Origin: Oscillospiraceae bacterium
GTDB lineage: Bacteria > Bacillota > Clostridia > Oscillospirales > Oscillospiraceae
Assembly (NCBI GenBank): GCA_016286665.1
Contig: JAEETX010000021.1
Coordinates: 1 to 35,710, forward strand
Length of the DNA: 35,710 nt
Reading direction: 5' to 3'
Below the pieces are notes generated by a model, which saw only the letters and a list, made by a program, of their open reading frames with translations, made no database searches and was not told where the DNA came from. This document shows, piece by piece, positions 7,767-15,791 of the stretch (its first letter is position 1; each line of letters begins with the position of its first letter). The position numbers and the translations under genes are program-made.

Positions 7767-9206
7767 TCAGGGAAGCGCCGCGAACAGGGCCCGCTTGTCC
7801 CTGTCCGCCTCCTCCAGGCTGCCGATATATTCATAGGGATATTTTTTATTGAAGCAGCGGAGGATCTTCCCGCCGGGGAGCAGCCGCTTCGTGGCCCCGC
7901 CCGCTCCCAGGCTCAGGACCGTGCACAGCTCCTCCATCATGGCGACGTTGTAGAGGCAGCCGGTCCCCTCCTTTGCCCAGCCCACGTTTTCATAGCCCCC
8001 GGCGGAGAATTTCTGCCGGTAGAGGTAGTAGGGCGCATAGTGCGCCGCCGGCAGCTCCTCCAGGGCGATATCCAGCATCTGTCCCACCGTCTCGCCGGGG
8101 AGGCCCCGGAGATCCATGCCGTTCAGATCCGCCCCCCGCTTCCGGGTCAGGCTGTGAACGGTGACGTTCTCCGGTCCCATGGCCAGCACCTCCTCCAGGC
8201 CGGCGCGGAAGCCGGGGACGCTGTCCTCCGGGAGGCCCGCGATCAGGTCCATGTTGATCTGCCCGCCGAAATGCTCCCGCGCCAGGGCGAAGCTATGGCG
8301 CACCGCCTGGGCGCTGTGGCGGCGGCCGATGGCCGCCAGCACCCGGTCGTCCATGGTCTGGGGGTTCAGGCTGATGCGCGTCACCCCCGCGCTGCGGAGG
8401 ACAAGCAGCTTTTCCCGGGTAATGGTGTCGGGCCGCCCGGCCTCCACGGTGTATTCCAGGCCGGCGGGCAGGTCGAAGGCCGCCGCCACCCGGTCCAGGG
8501 TCCGCCGCAGCTGTTCCGCATCCAGGGTGGTGGGGGTGCCACCGCCCCAGTAGACCGCTTTGACCCGCAGCCCCAGCTCCCGCGTCAGGAGCCCCGCGTC
8601 GCCGATCTCCCGGCCCAGGGCCTCCACATAGGGCTCCACCAGCTTCAGGGATTTTTCCACGCTGTGACTCACGAAGGAGCAATAGGCGCAGCGGGTGGGG
8701 CAGAAGGGGATGCCCACATAGAGGAGGATGTCCTTCTCTCCCAGGCTGTCCCCGACCTCCAGCCCCGTCTTCGCCGCCCTGGCACAAAGGAAAGCGCGGC
8801 GGGGGCTGAGGCTGTATTCCCTTTCCAGCCAGGCGGCGGTCTCCTTTTCGTCCCGGCCCGTCTCGGCCATATGCCGGGCGGCCAGCTTGCCGGGGCGCAC
8901 CCCCGTGAGGCTGCCCCAGGGTGGAAGCTTTCCCAGAGCCCCGACGCAGGCGCGGAAGACCGACTCCTTCACCAGCTTCTGCTGGGCCCGCCTGCGCAGG
9001 AGCGGTGCTTCCGGCATGGGCCCGGCCTGCTCCGCGCGGCCTTCATAGTCTTTGCCGCGAAAGCGCAGCTCCGCCATGGCGCAGAGGCCGTCCAGGGTGC
9101 TGACCAGCTTATCCCCCTCCCCGCCGAATTCCGGCAGGAAGGCCATGACGGCCTGCTCGGCGGCATAGCGGTAATCGTGGCCCCGCAGCTCGATAGGAAG
9201 GGCCAC
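7767..9206 (-). CDS. hemZ: Coproporphyrinogen dehydrogenase HemZ (radical SAM)
   Basis: 479 aa. It is a radical-SAM enzyme of the oxygen-independent coproporphyrinogen oxidase group. The 4Fe-4S motif CPTRCAYC has its cysteines at 169, 173 and 176, followed by F, as in HemN/HemZ proteins. The YWGGGTPTTL and EAGRPDTI segments are the usual SAM-binding strands. The N-terminal 150 residues before the SAM domain, including SLTGVRPGKL, are the HemZ-specific part. The start is GTG 9206, 3 nt after the stop of the upstream MBL gene, so the two are translated together. Biochemical activity of HemZ-type proteins is less certain than that of HemN or HemW. An alternative reading is a generic HemN-like SAM protein. 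Confidence 0.9.
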   Translation of the reverse strand: MALPIELRGHDYRYAAEQAVMAFLPEFGGEGDKLVSTLDGLCAMAELRFRGKDYEGRAEQAGPMPEAPLLRRRAQQKLVKESVFRACVGALGKLPPWGSLTGVRPGKLAARHMAETGRDEKETAAWLEREYSLSPRRAFLCARAAKTGLEVGDSLGEKDILLYVGIPFCPTRCAYCSFVSHSVEKSLKLVEPYVEALGREIGDAGLLTRELGLRVKAVYWGGGTPTTLDAEQLRRTLDRVAAAFDLPAGLEYTVEAGRPDTITREKLLVLRSAGVTRISLNPQTMDDRVLAAIGRRHSAQAVRHSFALAREHFGGQINMDLIAGLPEDSVPGFRAGLEEVLAMGPENVTVHSLTRKRGADLNGMDLRGLPGETVGQMLDIALEELPAAHYAPYYLYRQKFSAGGYENVGWAKEGTGCLYNVAMMEELCTVLSLGAGGATKRLLPGGKILRCFNKKYPYEYIGSLEEADRDKRALFAALP

Positions 9207-9209
9207 GGC

Positions 9210-9827
9210 TCAGTCCCTGTCTTCCATGGCGTCCAGCACGAAGGGGTTGAAGCGCCGTTCCCGCTCCATGGTGGTGGCGTCCATGTGGCCGGGGTAGACC
9301 TCCCAGTCCCCCTCCAGGGAAGCCAGCCGCCGCAGAGAGCCCATGATGGCGGTCATGCTGCCGCCGGGGAAATCCGTGCGCCCGCAGGAGCCCCGGAACA
9401 GGGTGTCCCCGGTAAAAAGGGCGTTTTCGCATCGGAGGGTCACGCTGCCGCGGCTGTGGCCGGGGGTCTCCATGACATGGAATTCCAGCTTGCCCACGGG
9501 GACGACATCCCCCTCCTTATAAAAGCGCAGCTCGTCGCCGCCCTTGTAGCGCAGCTCGTCGTCCACGCCCTCGGTGCTGACGTCCAGGGCATGGATATAC
9601 ACCGTGGCCCCGGTGGCCTCGTAGACGGAGATCACCGCGCCGGTATGGTCATAATGGCCGTGGGTGATGAAGATGGCCTCGGTCTTGAGATTGTTGTCGT
9701 CGATGTAGTTGAGGATGGTCCCGGACTCCGCGCCGGGGTCGATCACGGCGCAGCAGAGGGTCTCCTCATCCGTCACCACATAGCAGTTGGTGCCCAGCTG
9801 CCCCACGGAAAAGCCTTTGATGAGCAT
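9210..9827 (-). CDS. MBL-fold metallo-hydrolase (glyoxalase II-like)
   Basis: 205 aa. A metallo-beta-lactamase fold with the binuclear metal motif THGHYDH (H56, H58, D60, H61), then ETPGHSRGS, LFTGDTLF and VYPGHMD. It resembles the YqgX/YcbL hydroxyacylglutathione-hydrolase-like proteins that commonly sit between dtd and hemZ in Clostridia. The substrate is unknown. The start ATG 9827 has GGGAGG 8 nt upstream. It is 3 nt from hemZ and 235 nt from dtd, the latter gap being filled mainly by repeat copy B. A 10-bp hairpin (9851-9860 with 9864-9873) lies in its leader just before the ribosome binding site. Confidence 0.9.
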   Translation of the reverse strand: MLIKGFSVGQLGTNCYVVTDEETLCCAVIDPGAESGTILNYIDDNNLKTEAIFITHGHYDHTGAVISVYEATGATVYIHALDVSTEGVDDELRYKGGDELRFYKEGDVVPVGKLEFHVMETPGHSRGSVTLRCENALFTGDTLFRGSCGRTDFPGGSMTAIMGSLRRLASLEGDWEVYPGHMDATTMERERRFNPFVLDAMEDRD

Positions 9828-9850
9828 AATGATGTCCTCCCTAATGCGTG

Positions 9851-9873
9851 CGGCGGACGGTTTCCGTCCGCCG
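9851..9873. other. Perfect 10-bp hairpin in the MBL gene leader
   Basis: CGGCGGACGG (9851-9860) pairs with 9864-9873 around a TTT loop. On the + strand it is followed by TTGTCTTTGTTT, which resembles a terminator tail, but no + strand gene ends here. On the minus strand it lies about 10 nt upstream of the GGGAGG of the MBL gene and has no U-run. Its role is unclear: it may insulate antisense transcription or shape the leader. Confidence 0.5.
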
Positions 9874-9888
9874 TTGTCTTTGTTTCAA

Positions 9889-10059
9889 GCCTCGCAGAGT
9901 TCGCGCCCGCAGGTGCGAAAAAATCGGAATCATTTTTTGCACGGACATGCGCCGGGCAAAAAATACTTCTCGCGGAGCGGACTGTGCGAGCGAAGCGAGT
10001 GCGGGGAGCGCAGCGCAATCCCCTTCAAATCGAAGCCCAGCGAAGCGGGTTCGATTTGA
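9889..10059 (-). repeat. Structured intergenic repeat, copy B
   Basis: Same element as copy A, in the opposite orientation. It starts 3 nt after the dtd stop (10063). Hairpin IV is 10050-10059 with 10025-10034 around a loop containing GCTTCGCTG. Hairpin II is 9932-9940 with 9956-9964 (ATTTTTTGC/GCAAAAAAT). Hairpin I is 9900-9907 with 9912-9919 (TTCGCGCC/GGTGCGAA, one G-U pair). The blocks GTCCGCTCCGCGAGAAGTA, AATGATTCCGA and GAACTCTGCGAGGC match A and C1. The hairpin III position is not a clear stem here. Confidence 0.85.
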
Positions 10060-10062
10060 TTG

Positions 10063-10509
10063 TCATAGTGTCTCCGTGTCCAGGATCAGCGTCACAGGGC
10101 CGTCGTTCACCGAGGCGACGAGCATCTCCGCGCCGAACTGACCCGTTTCCACCGTGTACCCCCGCTCCCGGCAGCGGCGCAGGAAGAATTCATAGAGGGG
10201 GATCGCTTCGGCGGACTTGGCCGCCTGCAGGAATTCCGGCCGGCGCCCGTGCTTACAGTTGCCGTAGAGAGTGAACTGGCTCACCACCAGCAGGCTCCCC
10301 CCCACGTCGCTGAGGCCCCGGTTCATCTTCCCGGATTCGTCCTCGAAGACGCGGAGGCCGGTGATCTTTTCCGCCAGCTTTTCCGCCTGGGCCTCCCCGT
10401 CGCCGGTCCTGATGCCCAAAAGCACCAGATATCCCGTCCCGATCTGTCCCACGGTCCGCCCCTCCACGGTGACGGAGGCGGAGGAAACCCTTGTTACCAC
10501 TGCCCGCAT
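10063..10509 (-). CDS. dtd: D-aminoacyl-tRNA deacylase
   Basis: 148 aa, the usual length. Dtd removes D-amino acids (and glycine from tRNA-Ala) from mischarged tRNAs in the cytoplasm. The start [17 protein letters not shown], the catalytic SQFTLYG motif and the C-terminal NDGPVT motif, which supplies the cis-proline site, are all present. The ATG at 10509 lies 1 nt after the relA stop, giving tight coupling as in many Firmicutes. An upstream in-frame ATG at 10554 lies inside relA and adds residues foreign to the family. The stop is followed after 3 nt by repeat copy B. Confidence 0.95.
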   Translation of the reverse strand: MRAVVTRVSSASVTVEGRTVGQIGTGYLVLLGIRTGDGEAQAEKLAEKITGLRVFEDESGKMNRGLSDVGGSLLVVSQFTLYGNCKHGRRPEFLQAAKSAEAIPLYEFFLRRCRERGYTVETGQFGAEMLVASVNDGPVTLILDTETL

Positions 10510-10510
10510 G

Positions 10511-12766
10511 TTACCAGCTCTCCTTCGTAACCTCGGTTCCGGGACGCACCACATCCCGCACGCTGCGGATGCCCCGCAGATGGCGCATGGCCCCCAGGAG
10601 GGTCTCCAGGTCCTTCACCAGCACGGTGAGCAGAGCCACGGCCCCGCCGTCGCTGAGCTCCCGGATGTTCATGGAGGTGACCCCCACCTTGTCCGCATTC
10701 AGGGCGGTGACGATATCCAGGATCAGGTTCTGCCGGGCCTCGGCGGTGATGGTGAGGGCGGCGGTATATTGCTGCGCGCCGGTATCCCCCCACTGGACGG
10801 GCACCCAGCGGCCGCTCTCCTTCGCGTCCGCGGCGGCCTTGCGGTAGTTCACGCAGTCCTGCCGGTGGATGGACACGCCGTAGCCCTTGGTGATGAAGCC
10901 CACGATGCCGTCCCCCGGCACGGGGGTGCAGCAGCGGGAGAATTTCACCAGGAAATTATCCAGGTCCCCCACCAGCACACCCTGGACGCCGGTCGGCTTC
11001 CTTTCCGGCTCCTTGGTGAGCAGGTCCTCGGGCTGGACCTTGTTTTCCTTCTGCGTCCTGGCGGCTTCTTCCTTGATGCGGTTCAGGCAGCGGACGGTGG
11101 TCATGCCCCCGTAGCCCACGGCGGCGAACATATCGTCCAGGGAGGTGACCGCCAGCTTTTTCAGCGCCGCCGGCATGACCTCCTGGTCGTAGAGCAGGTC
11201 CTGCGGCAGGCCGGCGTGCTTCAGCGCCGCCTCCATGGCCGCCTTGCCCCGCTGGATGTTCTCCTCCCGCTTCTCCTTCTTGAACCACTGGCGGATCTTG
11301 GTGCGGGCCGTGGCGCTTTTGGCCATGCTGATCCAGTCCCGGGCGGGACCCTTGGAGCTGGGGGAGGTGCTGACCTCCACGATGTCCCCGTTTTCCAGCA
11401 CCCGGTCGAAGGAGACGATGCGCCCGTTGACCTTGGCCCCGGTCATATGGTTGCCCACCTGGGAGTGGATGGAATAGGCGAAGTCGATGGGAGTTGCCCC
11501 GGCGGGGAGATTGATGACGTCCCCCTTGGGGGTGAAGACGAAAACCTCGTCGGCGAACATATCCACCTTGAGCTCGGAGATGAATTCCGGCGCGTCCGTA
11601 TCCTGCTGGGCCTCCAGCAGGCTGCGGATCCAGGCGAATTTCTCCTCGTCGGCCTTGCCCTGGATGCCGTCCTTATACTTCCAGTGGGCCGCCACGCCGT
11701 ATTCCGCCGTGTGGTGCATTTCCCGCGTGCGGATCTGCACCTCGAAGGGGATGCCCTCGGAGCCGATGACGGAGGTGTGGATGGACTGGTACATATTGGG
11801 CTTGGGGGTGGCGATGTAATCCTTGAAGCGGCCGGGGATGGGAGTGTAGAGCTCGTGGATCTGCCCCAGGACATTGTAGCAGTCGGGCACGCTGTCCACG
11901 ATCACCCGGAAGGCGCAGAGGTCCAGAATCTCGTTGAATTTCTTGTTCTGGGCCATCATCTTACGGTAGATGCTGTAGATATGCTTCAGTCTTCCCGAAA
12001 CCTCGCAATTGACCCCGCACTCGCTCATCCGCTGCCGGATGCGATCCTGGATCCTGTCCATGAACTCGGTGAGTTCTTCCATGCGGGCGTCCAGCTGCAC
12101 CACGATCTCCTGATAGCCGATGGGGTCCAGATAAATGAGGCTCAGGTCCTCCAGCTCCCATTTGACCCGCTGCATGCCCAGCCGGTGGGCCAGGGGCGCA
12201 TAGATCTCCATGGTCTCCAGGGCCTTTTCCCGCCGTTTGGCCTCGGACTGGAAATTCATGGTGTGCATATTGTGGAGCCGGTCGGCGATCTTGATGAGGA
12301 TGACGCGGATGTCCTTGGACATGGCCAGCAGCATCTTGCGCAGATTTTCCATCTGCGCTTCCTCTTTGGTGGTGTAGACCACCCGCGTCAGCTTGGTGAC
12401 CCCCTCCACCAGGTCCGCCACCTCGCTGCCGAAAAGCTTGGAGACCTCCTCATGGGTGGCGTCCGTGTCCTCGATCGTGTCGTGGAGCAGACAGGCGATG
12501 ATGCTGTCCTCGTCCAGCCCCATGCCCGCGCAGATACTGGCGGCGGCCAGGGGGTGGGAGATATAGGGGGAACCGTCCTTCCGAAGCTGGCTGCCGTGCT
12601 TGTCCCGCGCGAACTCATAGGCCCGGCGGAGCCGGTCCCTGTCCAGATTGGGATTGTAGTGGAGGGTCTTCTCCACCAGCTCGGCATAGAGCCGCTCCAT
12701 GTCGTCCGCCTTGGCGGAATCGGGGGAGGGCACCGCGCCGTCGATACGTTTGACATCCTCGTTCAT
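10511..12766 (-). CDS. relA: Bifunctional (p)ppGpp synthetase/hydrolase
   Basis: 751 aa, standard Rel length. It makes and degrades the stringent-response alarmones ppGpp and pppGpp. The HD hydrolase domain (about 45-200) has H71 and H95-D96 in LLHDTIED. The synthetase domain (about 260-370) has PGRFKDYIA at 311-319, whose RFKD form is characteristic of bifunctional Rel rather than synthetase-only RelA. A TGS domain (about 403-465), a CC pair at 612-613 (zinc-finger/RIS region) and a C-terminal ACT domain (about 675-745) follow. All parts look intact. It lies 38 nt after recJ and 1 nt before dtd. The apt gene often found between recJ and relA is absent. Confidence 0.96.
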   Translation of the reverse strand: MNEDVKRIDGAVPSPDSAKADDMERLYAELVEKTLHYNPNLDRDRLRRAYEFARDKHGSQLRKDGSPYISHPLAAASICAGMGLDEDSIIACLLHDTIEDTDATHEEVSKLFGSEVADLVEGVTKLTRVVYTTKEEAQMENLRKMLLAMSKDIRVILIKIADRLHNMHTMNFQSEAKRREKALETMEIYAPLAHRLGMQRVKWELEDLSLIYLDPIGYQEIVVQLDARMEELTEFMDRIQDRIRQRMSECGVNCEVSGRLKHIYSIYRKMMAQNKKFNEILDLCAFRVIVDSVPDCYNVLGQIHELYTPIPGRFKDYIATPKPNMYQSIHTSVIGSEGIPFEVQIRTREMHHTAEYGVAAHWKYKDGIQGKADEEKFAWIRSLLEAQQDTDAPEFISELKVDMFADEVFVFTPKGDVINLPAGATPIDFAYSIHSQVGNHMTGAKVNGRIVSFDRVLENGDIVEVSTSPSSKGPARDWISMAKSATARTKIRQWFKKEKREENIQRGKAAMEAALKHAGLPQDLLYDQEVMPAALKKLAVTSLDDMFAAVGYGGMTTVRCLNRIKEEAARTQKENKVQPEDLLTKEPERKPTGVQGVLVGDLDNFLVKFSRCCTPVPGDGIVGFITKGYGVSIHRQDCVNYRKAAADAKESGRWVPVQWGDTGAQQYTAALTITAEARQNLILDIVTALNADKVGVTSMNIRELSDGGAVALLTVLVKDLETLLGAMRHLRGIRSVRDVVRPGTEVTKESW

Positions 12767-12804
12767 GTGCGTCTATATCCTCGTGCTTCTATCGGATCCT
12801 CGTA

Positions 12805-14850
12805 TCAGCGCAGTTTTTGCAGCAGCGCGGATCGGCCCAGGTCCGCCTTTCCCTCATAACGGGGAATGGTGATCTCCATGACGCCCTCCGTCTCCGTCAG
12901 GCGGATCAGGCCCAGCTCATCCAGCACCCACAGGCACACCAGCACCCGCCCGGGCACCGGCACGCCGGAGCGCAGGGCGATATCCGGCAGGAGGGTGTCC
13001 GTCTCCTCGTCGAAGCGGCGGGAGCGCCGGGTGAGATAGCGCCAGACGCGGCCCATGTCGCTGCGGTCCGGCAGGAGGATGGCCCGCTCCATGGGCAGCA
13101 GCCGCTGCCCGGCGCGGAAACGCCGCGCCATGCCCACGCTGGGGTCCCCCGGCATGCGGCTGGGGCGCACATCCCGGAGAAGCAGCTGCACGGTCCGGTT
13201 TCCGCGGAAATCGTTGATGCCCGGCTCAAAGGCCAGGTCCACCAGGCTGCCGGGGTGGACGCCCAGCTCCCGGACGGAGACCCCGAAGAACACGCAGTCG
13301 AACCGCAGGCCGTTTTTCACCCCCACCAGCTTCAGATGCCGGTCACCCCCGATGGGGATCAGGGCCTCGGCCACCACGTCCCGCATGCAGAGGATCGGGG
13401 GCGGATTGCCCACGCCCCAGGGGGACATGAGCTTCAGCGCGTCGATCTCCTCCAGGGTCAGATAGGTGGGGTCCTCCACGCAGAAATCGATGAGGATATG
13501 CTGCTGGGACCGCTCTCCCTCGTGGGCGCGGTAATATTCCCCCAGGCGCCTGCGCAGAGCGTCCACCCGGTCGCGCCGCAGGGTCAGCCCCGCGGCCAGC
13601 TCATGGCCGCCGAAGCTGGTCAGCTCGTCCCTGGCGTCGTCCAGGGCATCGAAGATGCCGAAATCCCCGTAGCTGCGGCAGGAGCCCCGGCCCTCCTCCC
13701 CCTCCAGGCAGATGATAACGGCGGGGACGCCGAATTTCTCCGCCAGGCGGGAGGCCACGATGCCGCTGACCCCGTGATGCCAGTTTTCCGAGGCCAGGAC
13801 GATGGGCTCCTCCGGATGCCGGGTATCCCCCAGCATCTCCAGCGCTTCCCGGAAGACCCGGTCCTCCACGGTCCGCCGCTCCGTGTTCATGGCGCAGAGC
13901 TCCCCGGCCAGGCGCTGGGCTTCCCGCCGGTCCTGGGCCATGAGCAGGTCGAAGGCCACCTGAACCCTGCCCATGCGCCCGGCGGCGTTGAGCTTGGGGA
14001 TCAGGGAAAAGCTGATATCCGTGCCGGAAATGCGTTTTTTATCCACATAGATGGCCGCCATCAGGCTGTCCAGCCCGGCGGATTCCCTGCTGCGCAGCAT
14101 CCAGATGCCCCGGCGGATCAGCACCCGGTTCTCCCCGGTGACGGGCATGATGTCCGCAATGGTGCCCAGAGCGGTCAGCTCGCCGTAACGCTCCAGCAGC
14201 ATCTCCTCCGCGCCGGGCCCCTCCAGGGCGGAAAGCAGCTTGAAGGCCACCCCCACGCCTGCCAGGCCCTTGAAGGGATAGTCGTCGTCCTTCCGGTGCG
14301 GGTCCACCACCGCGACGGCGGCGGGCAGATCCCCCACGCACTCGTGGTGGTCCGTCACCACCACGTCCATGCCCAGCACGGCGGCGCGTTCCACCTGGCT
14401 CAGGGCCGTCACACCGCAGTCCACCGTCACCAGCAGGGTCACCCCCCGGGCGGCCAGGGAAGCGAGCGCTTCCTCGCTGATGCCGTAGCCCTCCGTCAGC
14501 CGCTCCGGGATGTAGGGGACGCAGCGCAGCCCCTGCTGCCGGAACCAGGAGGTCATGAGGGCGGTGGCGGTGATGCCGTCCACATCATAGTCGCCGTAGA
14601 CCCCCACGGTCTCCTTCTTCTCCACCGCGGCGCGGATGCGCGCCACGGCCTTGTCCATATCCTTCATGGTCATGGGATCGTGGAACAGGCCCGTGTCCTC
14701 CCGCAGGAAGCTGGCCGCTTCTTCCGGCGTCCGCACCCCGCGGGAAGTGAGAAGCGCGGCAGTAAGCCGCCGGCAGCAGCCGGACTTCCAGATCGCATCT
14801 GCCGCCGCGCGGTCGCATTTGCCGACACGCCAGCCACCGTATGCTTGCAT
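12805..14850 (-). CDS. recJ: Single-stranded-DNA-specific exonuclease RecJ
   Basis: 681 aa from ATG 14850. GGGAGG 7 nt upstream supports this start. The ATG at 14865 overlaps that ribosome binding site and is less likely. RecJ is a 5'-3' single-strand exonuclease of the DHH family, used in recombination and mismatch or base excision repair. The manganese-binding motifs GDYDVDG (about 86-92) and TDHHE (D167, H168, H169) are present, followed by VVDPHR, KGLAGVGVAFKL and the DHHA1 region around LNAAGRMG. The tail beyond about residue 560 has a winged-helix-like feel (RVLVCLWVLDELGLIRL), as in long Firmicute RecJ proteins. It is followed by relA after 38 nt. Confidence 0.95.
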   Translation of the reverse strand: MQAYGGWRVGKCDRAAADAIWKSGCCRRLTAALLTSRGVRTPEEAASFLREDTGLFHDPMTMKDMDKAVARIRAAVEKKETVGVYGDYDVDGITATALMTSWFRQQGLRCVPYIPERLTEGYGISEEALASLAARGVTLLVTVDCGVTALSQVERAAVLGMDVVVTDHHECVGDLPAAVAVVDPHRKDDDYPFKGLAGVGVAFKLLSALEGPGAEEMLLERYGELTALGTIADIMPVTGENRVLIRRGIWMLRSRESAGLDSLMAAIYVDKKRISGTDISFSLIPKLNAAGRMGRVQVAFDLLMAQDRREAQRLAGELCAMNTERRTVEDRVFREALEMLGDTRHPEEPIVLASENWHHGVSGIVASRLAEKFGVPAVIICLEGEEGRGSCRSYGDFGIFDALDDARDELTSFGGHELAAGLTLRRDRVDALRRRLGEYYRAHEGERSQQHILIDFCVEDPTYLTLEEIDALKLMSPWGVGNPPPILCMRDVVAEALIPIGGDRHLKLVGVKNGLRFDCVFFGVSVRELGVHPGSLVDLAFEPGINDFRGNRTVQLLLRDVRPSRMPGDPSVGMARRFRAGQRLLPMERAILLPDRSDMGRVWRYLTRRSRRFDEETDTLLPDIALRSGVPVPGRVLVCLWVLDELGLIRLTETEGVMEITIPRYEGKADLGRSALLQKLR

Positions 14851-14894
14851 CGCCGCACCTCCCATTTTGCGAGAAAATTTCCGGGGATAGTATC

Positions 14895-14923
14895 ATTTTA
14901 CAAAAAAAGACAGAAAAAGGCAA
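14895..14923 (-). promoter_or_regulatory. Candidate recJ promoter
   Basis: On the minus strand TTGCCT (14918-14923), 17 bp, TAAAAT (14895-14900). The predicted start near 14888 leaves a short leader with the recJ ribosome binding site. It overlaps the U-tract of the rpiB terminator, so part of the match may come from the low-complexity T-run. Confidence 0.35.
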
Positions 14924-14943
14924 GGCGGAAAGCGGCTTTCCGC
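14901..14943 (-). terminator. Rho-independent terminator after rpiB
   Basis: On the minus strand GCGGAAAG (14936-14943) pairs with 14925-14932 around a 3-nt loop, then CTTGCCTTTTTCTGTCTTTTTTT follows in two U-runs. A second hairpin (TTTCCGTAA with TTACGGAAA) sits between it and the rpiB stop at 14974. Confidence 0.75.
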
Positions 14944-14973
14944 TTCGATTTTCCGTAACAATTACGGAAAGTT

Positions 14974-15408
14974 TCAAGTCTCCATCGCCATGACCATATC
15001 CACCCGGCGCTGGTGCCGCCCTCCCTCGAAGAGCGTATCCAGAAACAGGTCCACGATCTTCAGCGCCAGACCGGGGCCGGTCACCCTCCCGCCCAGGGCC
15101 AGGACATTGGCGTCGTTGTGGCGGCGGGTCATCTCCGCGGAAAAGCAGTCCCCGCAGCAGGCGCAGCGGATGCCCTTGACCTTGTTGGCCGCCATGGACA
15201 TGCCGATGCCGGTGCCGCAGCAGAGGATGCCCTTTTCCGCCTCGCCGGAACTGACGGCCTTCGTCACCAGCGCGGCATAGACGGGATAGTCGCAGCTGGC
15301 CTCGGAATCGGTGCCGAAGTCGGTGAAGGGGACGCCCCTTTCCGTCAGATGCTTTTTGATCTCCTCCTTGAGGGCATAGCCCCCGTGGTCGCTTCCCAGT
15401 GCAATCAT
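14974..15408 (-). CDS. rpiB: Ribose-5-phosphate isomerase B
   Basis: 144 aa, the normal length. RpiB interconverts ribose 5-phosphate and ribulose 5-phosphate in the pentose phosphate pathway, and some members act on allose 6-phosphate. The phosphate-binding start MIALGSDHGGYALK, the active-site CCGTGIGMSMAANK and the RHNDANVLALGGR segment are all clear. GGAGAG precedes the ATG at 15408. The gene is flanked by its own terminator downstream and by the double repeat C upstream. A ROK kinase resembling allose kinase lies 10 kb away, too far for the pair to be taken as an allose operon. Confidence 0.94.
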   Translation of the reverse strand: MIALGSDHGGYALKEEIKKHLTERGVPFTDFGTDSEASCDYPVYAALVTKAVSSGEAEKGILCCGTGIGMSMAANKVKGIRCACCGDCFSAEMTRRHNDANVLALGGRVTGPGLALKIVDLFLDTLFEGGRHQRRVDMVMAMET

Positions 15409-15454
15409 GACAGTATCTCTCCTTTATATGGTCTTGTTTATTGAGGCGCAAAAA

Positions 15455-15654
15455 GCCTCGCAGAGTTCGCATCCGCAGATGCGAATAGAGTCGGAATCAT
15501 TTTTCGCGGGGACATGCGCCTCGCAAAAAATACCTCTCGCGGAGCGGACTTCATCGTCGCAAGCTTCCTGTCGTTCGCTTCAGCCCTAAGGGCTAAAGCT
15601 CACGCATTCCTCTGCTCCTCCTCTCTCAAAATGGAAGCGGTGCTTCCATTTTGA
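15455..15654 (-). repeat. Structured intergenic repeat, copy C1
   Basis: Third copy of the A/B element. Hairpin IV is a perfect 13-bp stem (TCAAAATGGAAGC 15626-15638 with 15642-15654, 3-nt loop). Hairpin III is AGCCC-TTA-GGGCT inside a longer variable stretch. Hairpin II spans about 15499-15531 with two mismatches. Hairpin I is TTCGCATC 15466-15473 with GATGCGAA 15478-15485. The conserved blocks GTCCGCTCCGCGAGAGGTA, ATGATTCCGACTCTATTCGC and GAACTCTGCGAGGC are nearly identical to A and B. Confidence 0.85.
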
Positions 15655-15788
15655 AAAGGACGTTTCGCCGGAATCTTGCGGGTATTCGCGTGAGCGCGGA
15701 TACCCGCTATTCCAGCGAATAAGAACGCGCGGGTAGCGAAGCGCAAACCCTTCTCAAATCGCAATCCAGCGAAGCGATTGCGATTTGA
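15655..15788 (-). repeat. Structured intergenic repeat, second unit C2
   Basis: This unit lies between copy C1 and the PMT-family gene stop (15792). It begins 3 nt after that stop with a hairpin IV equivalent (GATTGCGATTTGA 15776-15788 with 15754-15766, 13 bp, loop with AGCGAAGC as in copy B). It then carries a long interrupted stem: TTCGC-x-GGAAT and GCGGGTAT pair with ATACCCGC and ATTCC-x-GCGAA between 15663 and 15719. It lacks hairpins I and II of the main element, so it is a related but different module. Confidence 0.7.
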
Positions 15789-15791
15789 CGC

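Noticed and set aside
9845..10060. A recurring peptide (SESFFA...QK..LAERT) readable through repeats B and C, and in a related form through A
   Set aside because: It follows from nucleotide identity of the repeat. The paired stems, lack of start sites with ribosome binding sequences and differing reading context argue for non-coding DNA.
15417..15455. TTGCGC-17-TATAAA before rpiB on the minus strand
   Set aside because: The start would fall at or after the ribosome binding site GGAGAG, and the -35 box matches only half of consensus.
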